64,000 bases of DNA, taken from Sphingobacterium sp. UGAL515B_05. Its GTDB lineage: Bacteria > Bacteroidota > Bacteroidia > Sphingobacteriales > Sphingobacteriaceae. Location: the NCBI RefSeq assembly GCF_033097525.1, contig NZ_CP109907.1:5332001-5396000 (forward strand), written 5' to 3'. A model generated the notes under the pieces. It worked only from the letters and a program-made list of their open reading frames with translations. It had not been told where the DNA came from and ran no database searches. Position numbers and translations under genes: made by a program. Positions 7,938 to 15,993 of this stretch are shown here, in pieces (the stretch's first letter is position 1; each line of letters begins with the position of its first letter).

Positions 7938-9158
7938 TTATAACAAATCACAACTGCTTCCCACATCCATTGGCGTACGGTACACACCATTCACTATAGA
8001 CACAGGATGTACAAAATGAGACTTTAGATGTGGAATGTGTTCCAAAAACAAAGCCTCGTGCCCAAGGCTTATATGGTTAAACAAAACAAGATGCTGATGA
8101 AGCTGCCCCATATCACCGACATGTGGCACAACAGGAATATTATATTTTCGACAAAGTAGACTCACTGATATAAACTCGCTCACGCCGCCGACCCGAACAG
8201 CATCCACCTGTACAAATCCCGCCGCACCCATTTGAAGGTAATTTTTAAACAAGATGCGGTTCGGCACATGCTCACCCATGGCAACTTTTATCGGCGCAAT
8301 GTGCTCGGCTAAGCGTTTATGCCCAACAATGTCGTCGGGGTGTGTCGGCTCCTCTACCCAAAAAGGGTTCATTTCCTTAAGCTCTTGGCAGATGGATAGC
8401 GCCTGCGGTAGCGTCCATTGCTGATTCGCATCGAGCATGACTTTAGCTTCATCACCAGCAACCTCCCGTACAATATGCGCACGACGAATATCCCGTAATG
8501 GATCTTCACTACCTACTTTGAGTTTCATTGCGGAAAAGCCATTGTCTAAAGCACGTTTACAATTCTCCCGTACCTTTTCATCAGAATAGTTAAACCAGCC
8601 TACTGATGTGTCGTAGCCCACATAGCCCTTTTCTATAATGCCCATTCTTTTATGACTGGTTGAGATAGTCGACTCCAGCAGGCTGATCGCTTCAGCCTTT
8701 GTAAATTCATCTTCCAAATAGGAAAGATCCAACGTGTTGACAATCTCCTCAGCGCTAAGGTCGGTTAACAGCTTCCAAAGTGGAACTCCTCTCGTTTTAG
8801 CCCAGAGGTCAAAACAGGCATTTGTGACCGAAGCCAGGGCCAAATGAACGATACCTTTATGGGGGCCCAGCCAACGAAATTGCTGTTCGTTGCTCAACTT
8901 ATTAAACAACTGACCAAAATCTGCCATAAGATCTTCAATTGGAATCCCTTTCAATCGTTCGGCATAAAAAGCCGCAGCACGACAGACCAGCTCATTTCCT
9001 GCACCCAGTGTAAAAGCAAGACCTGTCCCTACGCGTCCCTTATCATCTACCAATCGAGTTACAGCATAAGAATAGATCGGATCCTTGTGTATCGCATCAC
9101 TGCCGGCACCTGTGGCCAAAGGAAATCTCCGATCCTGAATATCAAACGTCTTTATCAT
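7938..9158 (-). CDS. L-fuconate dehydratase (enolase superfamily)
   Basis: This 406-residue protein matches L-fuconate dehydratase of the mandelate racemase subgroup closely, including GSDAIHKDP near the N-terminus and FRWLGPHKGIVH around residue 95. Catalytic and metal residues line up with the Xanthomonas enzyme: the KLK pair (Lys212/Lys214), metal ligands Asp243, Glu269 and Glu296, and His346 in VPHVGD. The reaction is dehydration of L-fuconate to 2-keto-3-deoxy-L-fuconate. It is translated 9 bp before the transporter gene. This is the most substrate-specific enzyme of the operon and the main reason for calling the pathway L-fucose. Confidence 0.88.
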   Translation of the reverse strand: MIKTFDIQDRRFPLATGAGSDAIHKDPIYSYAVTRLVDDKGRVGTGLAFTLGAGNELVCRAAAFYAERLKGIPIEDLMADFGQLFNKLSNEQQFRWLGPHKGIVHLALASVTNACFDLWAKTRGVPLWKLLTDLSAEEIVNTLDLSYLEDEFTKAEAISLLESTISTSHKRMGIIEKGYVGYDTSVGWFNYSDEKVRENCKRALDNGFSAMKLKVGSEDPLRDIRRAHIVREVAGDEAKVMLDANQQWTLPQALSICQELKEMNPFWVEEPTHPDDIVGHKRLAEHIAPIKVAMGEHVPNRILFKNYLQMGAAGFVQVDAVRVGGVSEFISVSLLCRKYNIPVVPHVGDMGQLHQHLVLFNHISLGHEALFLEHIPHLKSHFVHPVSIVNGVYRTPMDVGSSCDLL

Positions 9159-9206
9159 AAAATCTTAACGTACTTGTTTTTAGTGTTTAGGTTAATCTAT
9201 TTTGAA

Positions 9207-10253
9207 TTACAACTTTAACTTATTCTTTAATTTGTGCAAAATGTCAACATCCGAATCCTTTATGCGCCCCATCCGATTGGGACCAACGTTTAAGATCAGG
9301 ATATTGTCTTGTGCGGTTGCGGTCTGATAAATCCCCGCAAGCTCTTCCAAAGACTTATATTTCTTGTCCGTAGTATTATAAAACCAGCGTTCTCCAAGGA
9401 CCACTGTTGTCTCAAAAGGCATATAGTACGTATTCCCCTGAGCCATAAAAAGTTTAGGGTCAGGATCGACCGGAAGATAAGGATCACCTAGCCTAAAGTC
9501 ACTTGGAAAATAACGTATAGGGTAATAATTCTGCTGATCTTTCGGCAAAACAATGTGTTTGTCTGTGTTCTCAGGTGATCCTATACTCCAGTTTATACCA
9601 ATTTGACATCCGGGAACCTTTTTCTTGATCAAATTGTAAATCGCCTGCGTGGGCCATCGATAGCTCTCTTTTTCCCAGCCACCGTCCAGCCAAAGCTCAA
9701 CGATATCTGTATACTTTTTGGTCATATCAACCAACTCATTAAGCTGATTCAGCATATATTGATTATATGCTGCATCTGCAGACATGTCTTTTACATTGGG
9801 ATTCTGCTTTCGGTCCCATAAAGAATAATATAAACCAAGGCGCATCCCCTGTTTGGCGCATTCTTTAGCCAGCTCCTGCACAACATTTGTCGCGTTTGAA
9901 GAACTCGCGACATCGTAGTCCGTATACTTACTATCCCATAAACAAAAACCTTCATGATGTTTCGTAACCAAAATCATGTACTTCATCCCAGCTTCCTTTG
10001 CCGTTGAAACCCACTGTTTTACCTCAATAGCAGATGGTGCATACGAGCTAGCAGGTTTAGATCCGTCTGTCCACTCCTGATCATGAAATGTATTCATGCC
10101 AAAATGAACGAACATACCATATTTTCGGTCAATTTGCTCCCGCTGATAAGCATTGGGATGTATCGATGGAACAGGTACAATAGTCTTTGTCTGCGCACAG
10201 AGATTTGTTCCCAATACAGCAAGGGCCAGACTAAATAATAGTTTCTTTCTCAT
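9207..10253 (-). CDS. GH29 alpha-L-fucosidase, secreted
   Basis: This 348-residue protein has a signal peptide cleaved after LCAQ (about residue 20) and a GH29 catalytic domain: KYGMFVHFGMNTF (44-56), TKHHEGFCLWDS (97-108) and ELWLDGGW, whose Asp190 is the predicted nucleophile. It is short and lacks a C-terminal carbohydrate-binding domain, like single-domain GH29 enzymes. It releases L-fucose from glycans, probably in the periplasm or on the outer membrane. It lies between the mutarotase and dehydratase genes with 45-48 bp spacers, in one operon. The linkage specificity cannot be read from the sequence. Confidence 0.88.
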   Translation of the reverse strand: MRKKLLFSLALAVLGTNLCAQTKTIVPVPSIHPNAYQREQIDRKYGMFVHFGMNTFHDQEWTDGSKPASSYAPSAIEVKQWVSTAKEAGMKYMILVTKHHEGFCLWDSKYTDYDVASSSNATNVVQELAKECAKQGMRLGLYYSLWDRKQNPNVKDMSADAAYNQYMLNQLNELVDMTKKYTDIVELWLDGGWEKESYRWPTQAIYNLIKKKVPGCQIGINWSIGSPENTDKHIVLPKDQQNYYPIRYFPSDFRLGDPYLPVDPDPKLFMAQGNTYYMPFETTVVLGERWFYNTTDKKYKSLEELAGIYQTATAQDNILILNVGPNRMGRIKDSDVDILHKLKNKLKL

Positions 10254-10298
10254 GGTTATATGATGTTGGTTATTACAGCATTCATTCTTTTTCTTTCC

Positions 10299-10727
10299 TT
10301 ATTCCGTATGGAATACTTCCGCCATACCAGACCATATCTCCCCTTTCTCCTGTGCATCGGACAGGGGTTGCTGACAAGGATCCGTTTCTTTCCACCAACG
10401 CTGTGTCTCTGGATCGGACGCCATCTTCTGCATATCATGCTTGAAATTTTGCCCTACATATTCGAAATAGCTGAAAAGAAAAAATTTACCGTCTATTTCC
10501 TTCAAAAAAATAGAATAATTGCGGATATGACATGCCTTGATTTTTCGAAGTACCGTGGGCCAAACATTGGCATGTAGTTTCTTATAATAAGCTACCTTCT
10601 CTGCTTTTAATCCTGTTATAGATCCATAGCGAGCCACGGGGCGGCTTCTTTCTGTAGACCGAAAGGCTGTCGCACAAAATACGACAAAGACGAGCATCAT
10701 GCTATAAGGATATAATTTAGGATTCAT
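10299..10727 (-). CDS. L-rhamnose/L-fucose mutarotase family protein with export signal
   Basis: This 142-residue protein carries the ~105-residue rhamnose mutarotase fold (DUF718): RYGSITGLKAEKVAYYKKLHANVWP at about 33-57, then HIRNYSIFL, FSYFEYVG and WWKETDPCQQP. Members interconvert the alpha and beta anomers of 6-deoxy sugars. In this operon the likely substrate is L-fucose released by the neighbouring fucosidase. Unusually for the family, a hydrophobic N-terminal segment (residues 8-22) precedes the domain, suggesting export to the periplasm or membrane anchoring. It is the first gene of the operon, opposite an AraC regulator. Confidence 0.8.
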   Translation of the reverse strand: MNPKLYPYSMMLVFVVFCATAFRSTERSRPVARYGSITGLKAEKVAYYKKLHANVWPTVLRKIKACHIRNYSIFLKEIDGKFFLFSYFEYVGQNFKHDMQKMASDPETQRWWKETDPCQQPLSDAQEKGEIWSGMAEVFHTE

Positions 10728-10734
10728 AATTTCT

Positions 10735-10762
10735 ACGCGTTATTTTATACGAAAATACGCGC
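10735..10762. promoter_or_regulatory. Imperfect inverted repeat upstream of the L-fucose operon
   Basis: GCGTTATTTT and AAAATACGC form an imperfect dyad around ATACG, with ACGCG at both outer edges. It lies 8-35 bp upstream of the mutarotase start codon in the divergent intergenic region shared with the AraC gene, so it could be an operator or a leader hairpin. No experimental support. Confidence 0.4.
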
Positions 10763-10819
10763 TTAACAGTACCGTGACTACTGCTCGATTGCTCATTTCT
10801 CCTACTATATTAACATTTT

Positions 10820-10827
10820 TACCTTTG
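10820..10827 (+). promoter_or_regulatory. Candidate -7 promoter element for the AraC regulator
   Basis: TACCTTTG matches the Bacteroidota -7 consensus TAnnTTTG and lies 62 bp before the AraC start codon. A TTTC at 10796-10799, 20 bp upstream, is a weak -33 element. Confidence 0.45.
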
Positions 10828-10889
10828 TTTATCTCTTTTTAGGACAAAATAAGCTATATTACTCGCTCTTAATTAAAATAACCAAACGC

Positions 10890-11771
10890 ATGAAACCTGT
10901 TTTTGCAAAAATTCTGGAGGGTGCAGCTATTACGACTTTTGCGACCAAAGATGTGCAGCGACCTTTTTTTTCTACCGAATTTCACTTTCATAGCGCCTGT
11001 CAGATGACCTATATTGTGGAAAGTGAGGGAAAACGGATCATTGGAGATAATGTGAGTAACTTTGTTTCTGATGAACTCACTTTTGTAGGACCCGATCTGC
11101 CACATGTTTGGCACAATAACAATATAAATTGCCCGGGCTCGGCCATCGCGGAGACAAAAACATCCCGCTCTTTAGCCTTGTACATAGAACCTAAATTAAT
11201 GATTAAAGTTTTAGGGCATTTCTTTCAGACACATAAAATCGAAACATTCTTTTCGGCCTCAAAACGTGGTCTCCTATTCCGTGGCGCAACAAAGGAACTA
11301 TTGAAGGTAAAGCTAAAAAAGATCGTACAGCTGGATTATGGCTTTGAGAAAACCATTTTGTTGTTGGAGATTATCGAGTTGATGATATCCACAGATGAAT
11401 TTGAATACCTCTCCAGTGCCGGATACACCCACAACTATAGTCCTATTGACAATAGTAAAATTGACAGCATCTTTAAATTCGTATTTAACAACTATACTAG
11501 AGAAATTCAATTGGATCAAGTTGCGCAGCTATCTAATATGTCGAAACATTCCTTTTGCCGTTACTTCAAATCCCGTACGCAGAAAACCTTCGTCCAGTTT
11601 GTCAATGAGGTGCGCATTAGTGAATCCTGTAGATTGATTGTTGAAAATAAGCATCAAATCACGCACATTGCTTATGCCTGTGGTTTCAATAGCCTTTCAA
11701 ACTTTAATAAAATTTTCAAGTCCATAAAAGGAGTCACACCTAGTCAATACAAAGCTCAAATACGGCAGTAG
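10890..11771 (+). CDS. AraC-family transcriptional regulator of the L-fucose operon
   Basis: This 293-residue protein has an N-terminal cupin-like sensor region (about 1-150, with an FHFHSACQMTYI segment) and a C-terminal double helix-turn-helix AraC domain (about 195-293). The domain includes LDQVAQLSNMSKHSFCRYFK, then IAYACGFNSLSNFNKIFK and the terminal GVTPSQYK signature. It is transcribed away from the seven-gene L-fucose operon across a 162-bp spacer, the usual layout for a local activator. The likely effector is L-fucose or a related 6-deoxy sugar; this is inferred from position only. Confidence 0.85.
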   Translation: MKPVFAKILEGAAITTFATKDVQRPFFSTEFHFHSACQMTYIVESEGKRIIGDNVSNFVSDELTFVGPDLPHVWHNNNINCPGSAIAETKTSRSLALYIEPKLMIKVLGHFFQTHKIETFFSASKRGLLFRGATKELLKVKLKKIVQLDYGFEKTILLLEIIELMISTDEFEYLSSAGYTHNYSPIDNSKIDSIFKFVFNNYTREIQLDQVAQLSNMSKHSFCRYFKSRTQKTFVQFVNEVRISESCRLIVENKHQITHIAYACGFNSLSNFNKIFKSIKGVTPSQYKAQIRQ

Positions 11772-11903
11772 CAACAAAGCAAGTAGGCTGTTGTTAGCTA
11801 TGGAGCAGAAAAACATTTGAAAAACTGATCTTTTAAGATAAAGCCAATAAATACAAACAAATTCGGTTTCAGTGGGGTCTCTATAGAAACTTAAAGTTTA
11901 GCA

Positions 11904-12395
11904 ATGAAAAAGAGAAAAAACTTATTTGAACGGTTCTCAAACTGGGCGACACACGCAACCGGTAGTTCAGCGGCATTTATTATTGCAACCTCTACAGTTA
12001 TCATTTGGGCAGTGAGTGGCCCCATATTTAACTACTCTGAAACCTGGCAATTGGTCATCAATACAGGTACGACCATTGTTACTTTTCTTATGGTATTTCT
12101 TATTCAAAAATCGCAGAATAAAGATTCAAAGGCAATCCACCTCAAGCTCAATGAATTGATTGCCTCTCACGAAGGCACTAGTAACCGAATGGTTAATTTG
12201 GAAGATCTCAGTGAAGAAGAACTAGATCAGCTTGCGAAATTTTATGCCCACGTCGCTAAACTGGCGCTTCAGGAAGGTGATCTTACCTGCACACACTCAA
12301 TTGATGCCGCAAAGGAAAATCACGCTTTTAAAATGAAGGCTCAAAAAGAAAGACACAACTCCTCAGACGGTGATAGAGCAGACAAGACGGATTAG
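11904..12395 (+). CDS. Low-affinity iron permease family protein
   Basis: This 163-residue membrane protein matches the bacterial low-affinity iron permease (Fet4-like) family. It has an FERFSNWATHATGSSAAFIIA start, two hydrophobic segments (about 22-40 and 50-68) and the conserved FLIQKSQNKDSKAIHLKLNELI after the second segment. The C-terminal third is charged and His/Lys-rich and probably cytoplasmic. Iron transport is extrapolated from the yeast family; the bacterial proteins are short and their substrate is not established. It is followed by a terminator at 12505-12531 and stands as its own transcription unit. Confidence 0.8.
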   Translation: MKKRKNLFERFSNWATHATGSSAAFIIATSTVIIWAVSGPIFNYSETWQLVINTGTTIVTFLMVFLIQKSQNKDSKAIHLKLNELIASHEGTSNRMVNLEDLSEEELDQLAKFYAHVAKLALQEGDLTCTHSIDAAKENHAFKMKAQKERHNSSDGDRADKTD

Positions 12396-12504
12396 CATTT
12401 CAGATTACTGATGCAATAAAGATAAATTCCCGTCATTGGGATTACTGTAAATTGTACAGCTGTACTACCCATATTGTCTGAATATTTCATCGCTCATTTT
12501 TTGG

Positions 12505-12531
12505 AAAAGGCCCAACGAAATTGAGCCTTTT
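12505..12531 (+). terminator. Rho-independent terminator
   Basis: AAAAGGC pairs with GCCTTTT, extended by CAA/TTG across a C/A mismatch, with the 3' arm running into a T-rich stretch. It follows the iron permease-like gene. Confidence 0.7.
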
Positions 12532-12834
12532 ATATTTTCTTTACATAGATGCTTTTGTTAAAACAAGTTTTTCCGACACAAGGCCCCGAAATATGAATTA
12601 GAGATACCTGGCAAAAAATCACTGTTTCATAGCGGTTTGTTTTTAGTTTAGTTGAGAAATTGATTGTTGACTGCACACAATTGACCTAAATCTTTAATTA
12701 TGGTGCAATCCGAATTTGTACGATCTATTTACGTAAACAACACCGCTTTCGATTTAAGTACGTAAAATATAACTGTTCCAAACCCTGGCTTCTCGACCAC
12801 TGTTCACTATTAAAACACAAATATAAAAGAGCAT

Positions 12835-12936
12835 ATGTTTATTTCATCGGTATTGTCTTTATCCATTTTAACATCCGCTATCATCATTAGTTATGGACAA
12901 AAAGGAAATGATAACCGAAATAGCATACATCGTTAA
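12835..12936 (+). CDS. Possible 33-residue leader-like peptide
   Basis: ATG to TAA gives a peptide whose first 20 residues are hydrophobic and signal-peptide-like, followed by a hydrophilic tail (GQKGNDNRNSIHR). It ends 18 bp before the DUF4142 start codon. It could be a small secreted peptide, the stump of a deleted secreted protein, or chance. No homologue is recognised. Confidence 0.25.
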   Translation: MFISSVLSLSILTSAIIISYGQKGNDNRNSIHR

Positions 12937-12954
12937 CAATTAAAAAATAGCATT

Positions 12955-13563
12955 ATGAAAACCATTTTAAAAACTTTGGGAACGCTGCTTGTGATTTTCA
13001 CCTGCATTTTAACTGTTCAGGCGCAAGACAGCAAACCCGCTCAGCCACAGCCTGGAGACTTGGACTTTGCCAGCAAAGCCACGGCCAGCAACAATTTCGA
13101 ACTGCAGGCAGCAAGCATTGCTCTTGCAAAATCACAAAACCCCAATATAAAACAATATGCACAGATGATCACAGACGACCATACTGCTGCAGGAAATGAA
13201 CTGTCGACCATTGTAAAGAATAAAAATTGGCAACTGAGCACGAGCGACGATCAAAATTATAAACCGATGATCGACCAACTCAATAATGCGGACACAGCAA
13301 GTTTTGACCGCATCTATACCGATCTGATGGTCAAGAGTCATCAGGATGCTATTTCACTTTTCAAAGATGCAAGTACAGGCACAGCAATTACAGATGCCGA
13401 CCTTAAGAAATTCGCTACCGATAAAATCCCCGCATTTGAAAAACATCTTGATCAACTTAAAAATATGCAGCCTTCAGATCCTTCGATAAGTGATATGCAC
13501 ATTACACCAAATGCACCATCCCCAGCTGTTAAGAACAAAGCGCCCAAACCGACATTAAAATAA
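12955..13563 (+). CDS. DUF4142 family secreted protein
   Basis: This 202-residue protein has a signal peptide ending at VQAQ (about residue 23) and a helical DUF4142 domain (about 38-175). The domain shows the usual pattern DFASKATASNNFELQAASIALAKSQNPNIKQYAQMITDDHTAAGNEL. DUF4142 proteins are ferritin-like helical bundles of unknown function, often stress-induced; that is family recollection. The last 25 residues are Pro/Lys-rich and likely disordered. It is probably periplasmic. An imperfect hairpin (13591-13621) separates it from the next gene. Confidence 0.82.
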   Translation: MKTILKTLGTLLVIFTCILTVQAQDSKPAQPQPGDLDFASKATASNNFELQAASIALAKSQNPNIKQYAQMITDDHTAAGNELSTIVKNKNWQLSTSDDQNYKPMIDQLNNADTASFDRIYTDLMVKSHQDAISLFKDASTGTAITDADLKKFATDKIPAFEKHLDQLKNMQPSDPSISDMHITPNAPSPAVKNKAPKPTLK

Positions 13564-13590
13564 AAGTATTTATAACATTCATTCACTCCG

Positions 13591-13621
13591 GAGGACAAAG
13601 CCATTACGGCTCTGTCCTTCG
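13591..13621 (+). terminator. Weak terminator-like hairpin
   Basis: AGGACA-A-AGCC pairs with GGCT-C-TGTCCT (one internal mismatch) around a short loop. The T tract after it is poor, so it may only attenuate transcription into the next gene. Confidence 0.45.
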
Positions 13622-13638
13622 TTAATTCTTATCATACC

Positions 13639-14139
13639 ATGGAACAGACATTCGACTACATCCATGAACTTCTTAATAGACAAATGGCGCTACGTGCTAA
13701 AATTGAAGAAAGTCCTATTGCGGGCAAAATTAAAATGAGCTATGGGCAGGATTTTTATCAGGAAGAAGTTCGGTCTATGGGTTTGGCGATGATTCGCGAT
13801 GGCTGGGACATGGAGGGCGAACAACTGATCCTCGATTTTACACATGAACACTATCCGACGCGAGCAAAGGACGAACTTACGTGGATCAACAAAATGATGC
13901 ATTACCTGGAAGTTATTACCGATACCTTTATCGACAATCTACATGCCGAGGGCTACCGCTGGTTACAAGGGAATGTGGATATGCCCAATGAGCACGCGAT
14001 ATTCTATCCAGTTCATGACATAGATGCATTCGGAAAATTATCCCAAGAACTAGGGTTGAATACTCTTGTAGATCTGAAAATACCAAACCCATTGGAGCAG
14101 TTACCAGGTTGGATCTATTATCGTTCGGGAAGTAAATAA
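13639..14139 (+). CDS. Hypothetical soluble protein
   Basis: I do not recognise this 166-residue protein. It has no signal peptide or membrane segment, is rich in aromatic and acidic residues and looks globular, with helical segments around residues 1-35 and 70-105 (DELTWINKMMHYLEVITDTFIDNLHAEGY). It lies 75 bp after the DUF4142 gene on the same strand with a weak hairpin between, so partial co-transcription is possible. It converges on a small lipoprotein gene. No function is proposed. Confidence 0.65.
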   Translation: MEQTFDYIHELLNRQMALRAKIEESPIAGKIKMSYGQDFYQEEVRSMGLAMIRDGWDMEGEQLILDFTHEHYPTRAKDELTWINKMMHYLEVITDTFIDNLHAEGYRWLQGNVDMPNEHAIFYPVHDIDAFGKLSQELGLNTLVDLKIPNPLEQLPGWIYYRSGSK

Positions 14140-14172
14140 TTTTGCACCATCGTTCGTAAAGATGCAACCAGG

Positions 14173-14403
14173 TCAATCCGTATTTTTACCGCGATCCAGA
14201 TTGTCCAATGGCAAACCATCTTTTGCGCTCCCACCCTCATTTTTTGTCGTATCTTTTCCACGACTTCGGTGAATATCGTCCAACGGTAGGCCATTTTGGT
14301 TAACGGCTGTGTCTATCAAAGTTTCCTCGCTATTATTAGCCCTATTATCGCAAGATATCGCTGTTGCTGCAAATGCGACGACCAAATAAAAATATTTTAT
14401 CAT
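14173..14403 (-). CDS. Small lipoprotein with an internal repeat
   Basis: This 76-residue protein has a lipoprotein signal ending at AISC (Cys18). The mature part contains two copies of a short repeat, NGLPLDDIHRSRGKDT and DGLPLDNLDRGKNTD, separated by a Lys/Gly-rich linker. It is highly hydrophilic and probably flexible. No domain is recognised. It lies 132 bp upstream of the YetF-like gene on the same strand; whether they share a transcript is unclear. Confidence 0.6.
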   Translation of the reverse strand: MIKYFYLVVAFAATAISCDNRANNSEETLIDTAVNQNGLPLDDIHRSRGKDTTKNEGGSAKDGLPLDNLDRGKNTD

Positions 14404-14534
14404 AATCTTATCTTTATTTATGTTTTTTACCCCTTCCCAGGTTAGCTATGTGAAGTGTCAATAGGCTTTGATTCAGGTGATCCCTTTCGACGTCACAATA
14501 TGTTTTTACACAGGAAGAGTTATCTGTTAAATAT

Positions 14535-15020
14535 TTATTTTCTTTCCTTGAGTGTAAAGCTTATTCGGCCATTCGGTTCCATCAAAGCCATATCAACTTC
14601 ATCAAGGTGCTTACTGTTTGTTTCTAGCCGCAAGCTCGTCAGTAGATCTGTGCGACTTACACCCAGTCGGTCCATCTGATCCCATTGGATTTTACCGTTC
14701 TTGTATAAAACAGCCGGCTTACCTTTTACCATATTACCCAAATAGGGAAGCCGGGCCGATACCTGGGCCAGGATTTTATTGACAATAATCATTACAAAGC
14801 CAGCGAACACCGTTGACAGGAACGGCGAGGCGCCAACGATCCCTCTAGCCAACACTGCACCTAGCATAATAATGATTACGAAATCCACACCCGACTTTCG
14901 GCCGAGAATTCGAATTCCTCCTAGTCGAACCAGAAAAAGCGCTATAATAAACATAATAAACGCGCGCGATCCCATCTGTAACATCGTGAGATCCTCACCA
15001 GAGCCAAAAAAACTGTCCAT
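14535..15020 (-). CDS. DUF421/YetF family membrane protein
   Basis: This 161-residue protein matches YetF/DUF421. It has two or three N-terminal membrane segments, the conserved LVRLGGIRILGRKSGVDFVI stretch, and a C-terminal cytoplasmic domain with KGKPAVLYKNGKIQWDQM and SLRLETNSKHLDEVD. Met at 15020 (MDSFFGSGEDL) fits the family N-terminus; an in-frame Met at 15065 would add 15 uncharacteristic residues. YetF proteins have unknown biochemical function and are often linked to stress or sporulation phenotypes in Firmicutes. It reads toward the small lipoprotein gene. Confidence 0.8.
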   Translation of the reverse strand: MDSFFGSGEDLTMLQMGSRAFIMFIIALFLVRLGGIRILGRKSGVDFVIIIMLGAVLARGIVGASPFLSTVFAGFVMIIVNKILAQVSARLPYLGNMVKGKPAVLYKNGKIQWDQMDRLGVSRTDLLTSLRLETNSKHLDEVDMALMEPNGRISFTLKERK

Positions 15021-15248
15021 ATTTATGCTGTTTAGATCTTTGTGATATGTCCATCCATACTTCATCAGGCAATGAGCCCGCTATTTTATTTCAGACCATT
15101 TTATTTCAGAACATCGATAAGAGCCCTCCGAGTTCCAAAAATTTTTAAATAGAGTACTTTTACTATTAATCTGGTGGATAATACGTTTTCATTGACTATC
15201 AACAAACTACTGCATTTATTTGACTGTCTTTAATAAAAAGTAGACAAT

Positions 15249-15992
15249 ATGATTCATTTAGATAATCCACCTGAGGATTGCTTGGCTTTCTTTCAAGATA
15301 CATTGAGACTGCTACAAGAGAACGGATGTCAATTTATGGTAGGTGGCGGTTTGGCTATGTTTCACTACACAGGGATCATACGGCCTACGAAAGACATGGA
15401 TATTTTTTGCAAAAGCAGCGAATACCCAAAAATTCTCAAGCACTTTGCCGCCAGTGGTTATAAAACGGAACTGACGGATGTGAGATGGCTGGCCAAGATT
15501 TATAAGGCCCCCTACTTTATTGACATTATTTTTGATAGTGTTAATCACAATTGTACGGTAGAACAAGATTGGTTTGACAGGGGGCCTGAGGGAGTGTTGT
15601 TTGATACAACCGTACGTTATATACCTGCAGAAGAACTTGTTTGGTGTAAGCTGTATGTACAAAACAGAGAGCGGCACGACAGTGCCGATATAAACCATAT
15701 TTGGCTAAAATATGGGAAGAAACTGGACTGGGATCTTTTATTATCCCGGATGGATCAACATTGGCACCTCTTGTTGGCCCAAATGCTCATCTTTCAGTTT
15801 ACCTATCCGCATGACTATCGCGATATTCTTCCGAAGGAATTATTTGATCAGCTTATTAAGCGCGCAGCAGACCAATATGAACTGCCTCCATGCTTAGAGA
15901 AAGTTTGCCTTGGACCGCTCATCGACCAGACACAATATGAGATCGATATTAAAGAATGGGATTATAAATCATATACCATAAAAACTGTTTGA
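15249..15992 (+). CDS. Nucleotidyltransferase-fold protein
   Basis: This 247-residue protein has a nucleotidyltransferase core: VGGGLAMFHYTGIIRPTKDMDIF (about 31-53) gives the GG-x-A-x(3)-H pattern and the metal-binding KDMDIF acidic pair. PYFIDIIF near residue 93 supplies the third acidic strand. The remainder is helical. It resembles MNT/AbiEii-like transferases that move a nucleotide onto a protein or small molecule. The next gene, a metallophosphoesterase, starts 1 bp after its stop, so the two are translationally coupled. The substrate is unknown. A toxin role is possible but there is no typical antitoxin beside it. Confidence 0.7.
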   Translation: MIHLDNPPEDCLAFFQDTLRLLQENGCQFMVGGGLAMFHYTGIIRPTKDMDIFCKSSEYPKILKHFAASGYKTELTDVRWLAKIYKAPYFIDIIFDSVNHNCTVEQDWFDRGPEGVLFDTTVRYIPAEELVWCKLYVQNRERHDSADINHIWLKYGKKLDWDLLLSRMDQHWHLLLAQMLIFQFTYPHDYRDILPKELFDQLIKRAADQYELPPCLEKVCLGPLIDQTQYEIDIKEWDYKSYTIKTV

Positions 15993-15993
15993 G

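Larger units (their letters stand above)
12396..12954. other. Intergenic region with terminator and a possible tiny ORF
   Basis: It contains a perfect 12-bp palindrome GTACAGCTGTAC (12454-12465), the terminator of the preceding gene, and a 33-codon frame resembling a bare signal peptide (12835-12936). The rest presumably contains the promoter of the DUF4142 gene. Confidence 0.6.

Noticed and set aside
10260..10577. Plus-strand frame opposite the mutarotase
   Set aside because: Antisense to a recognised mutarotase domain.
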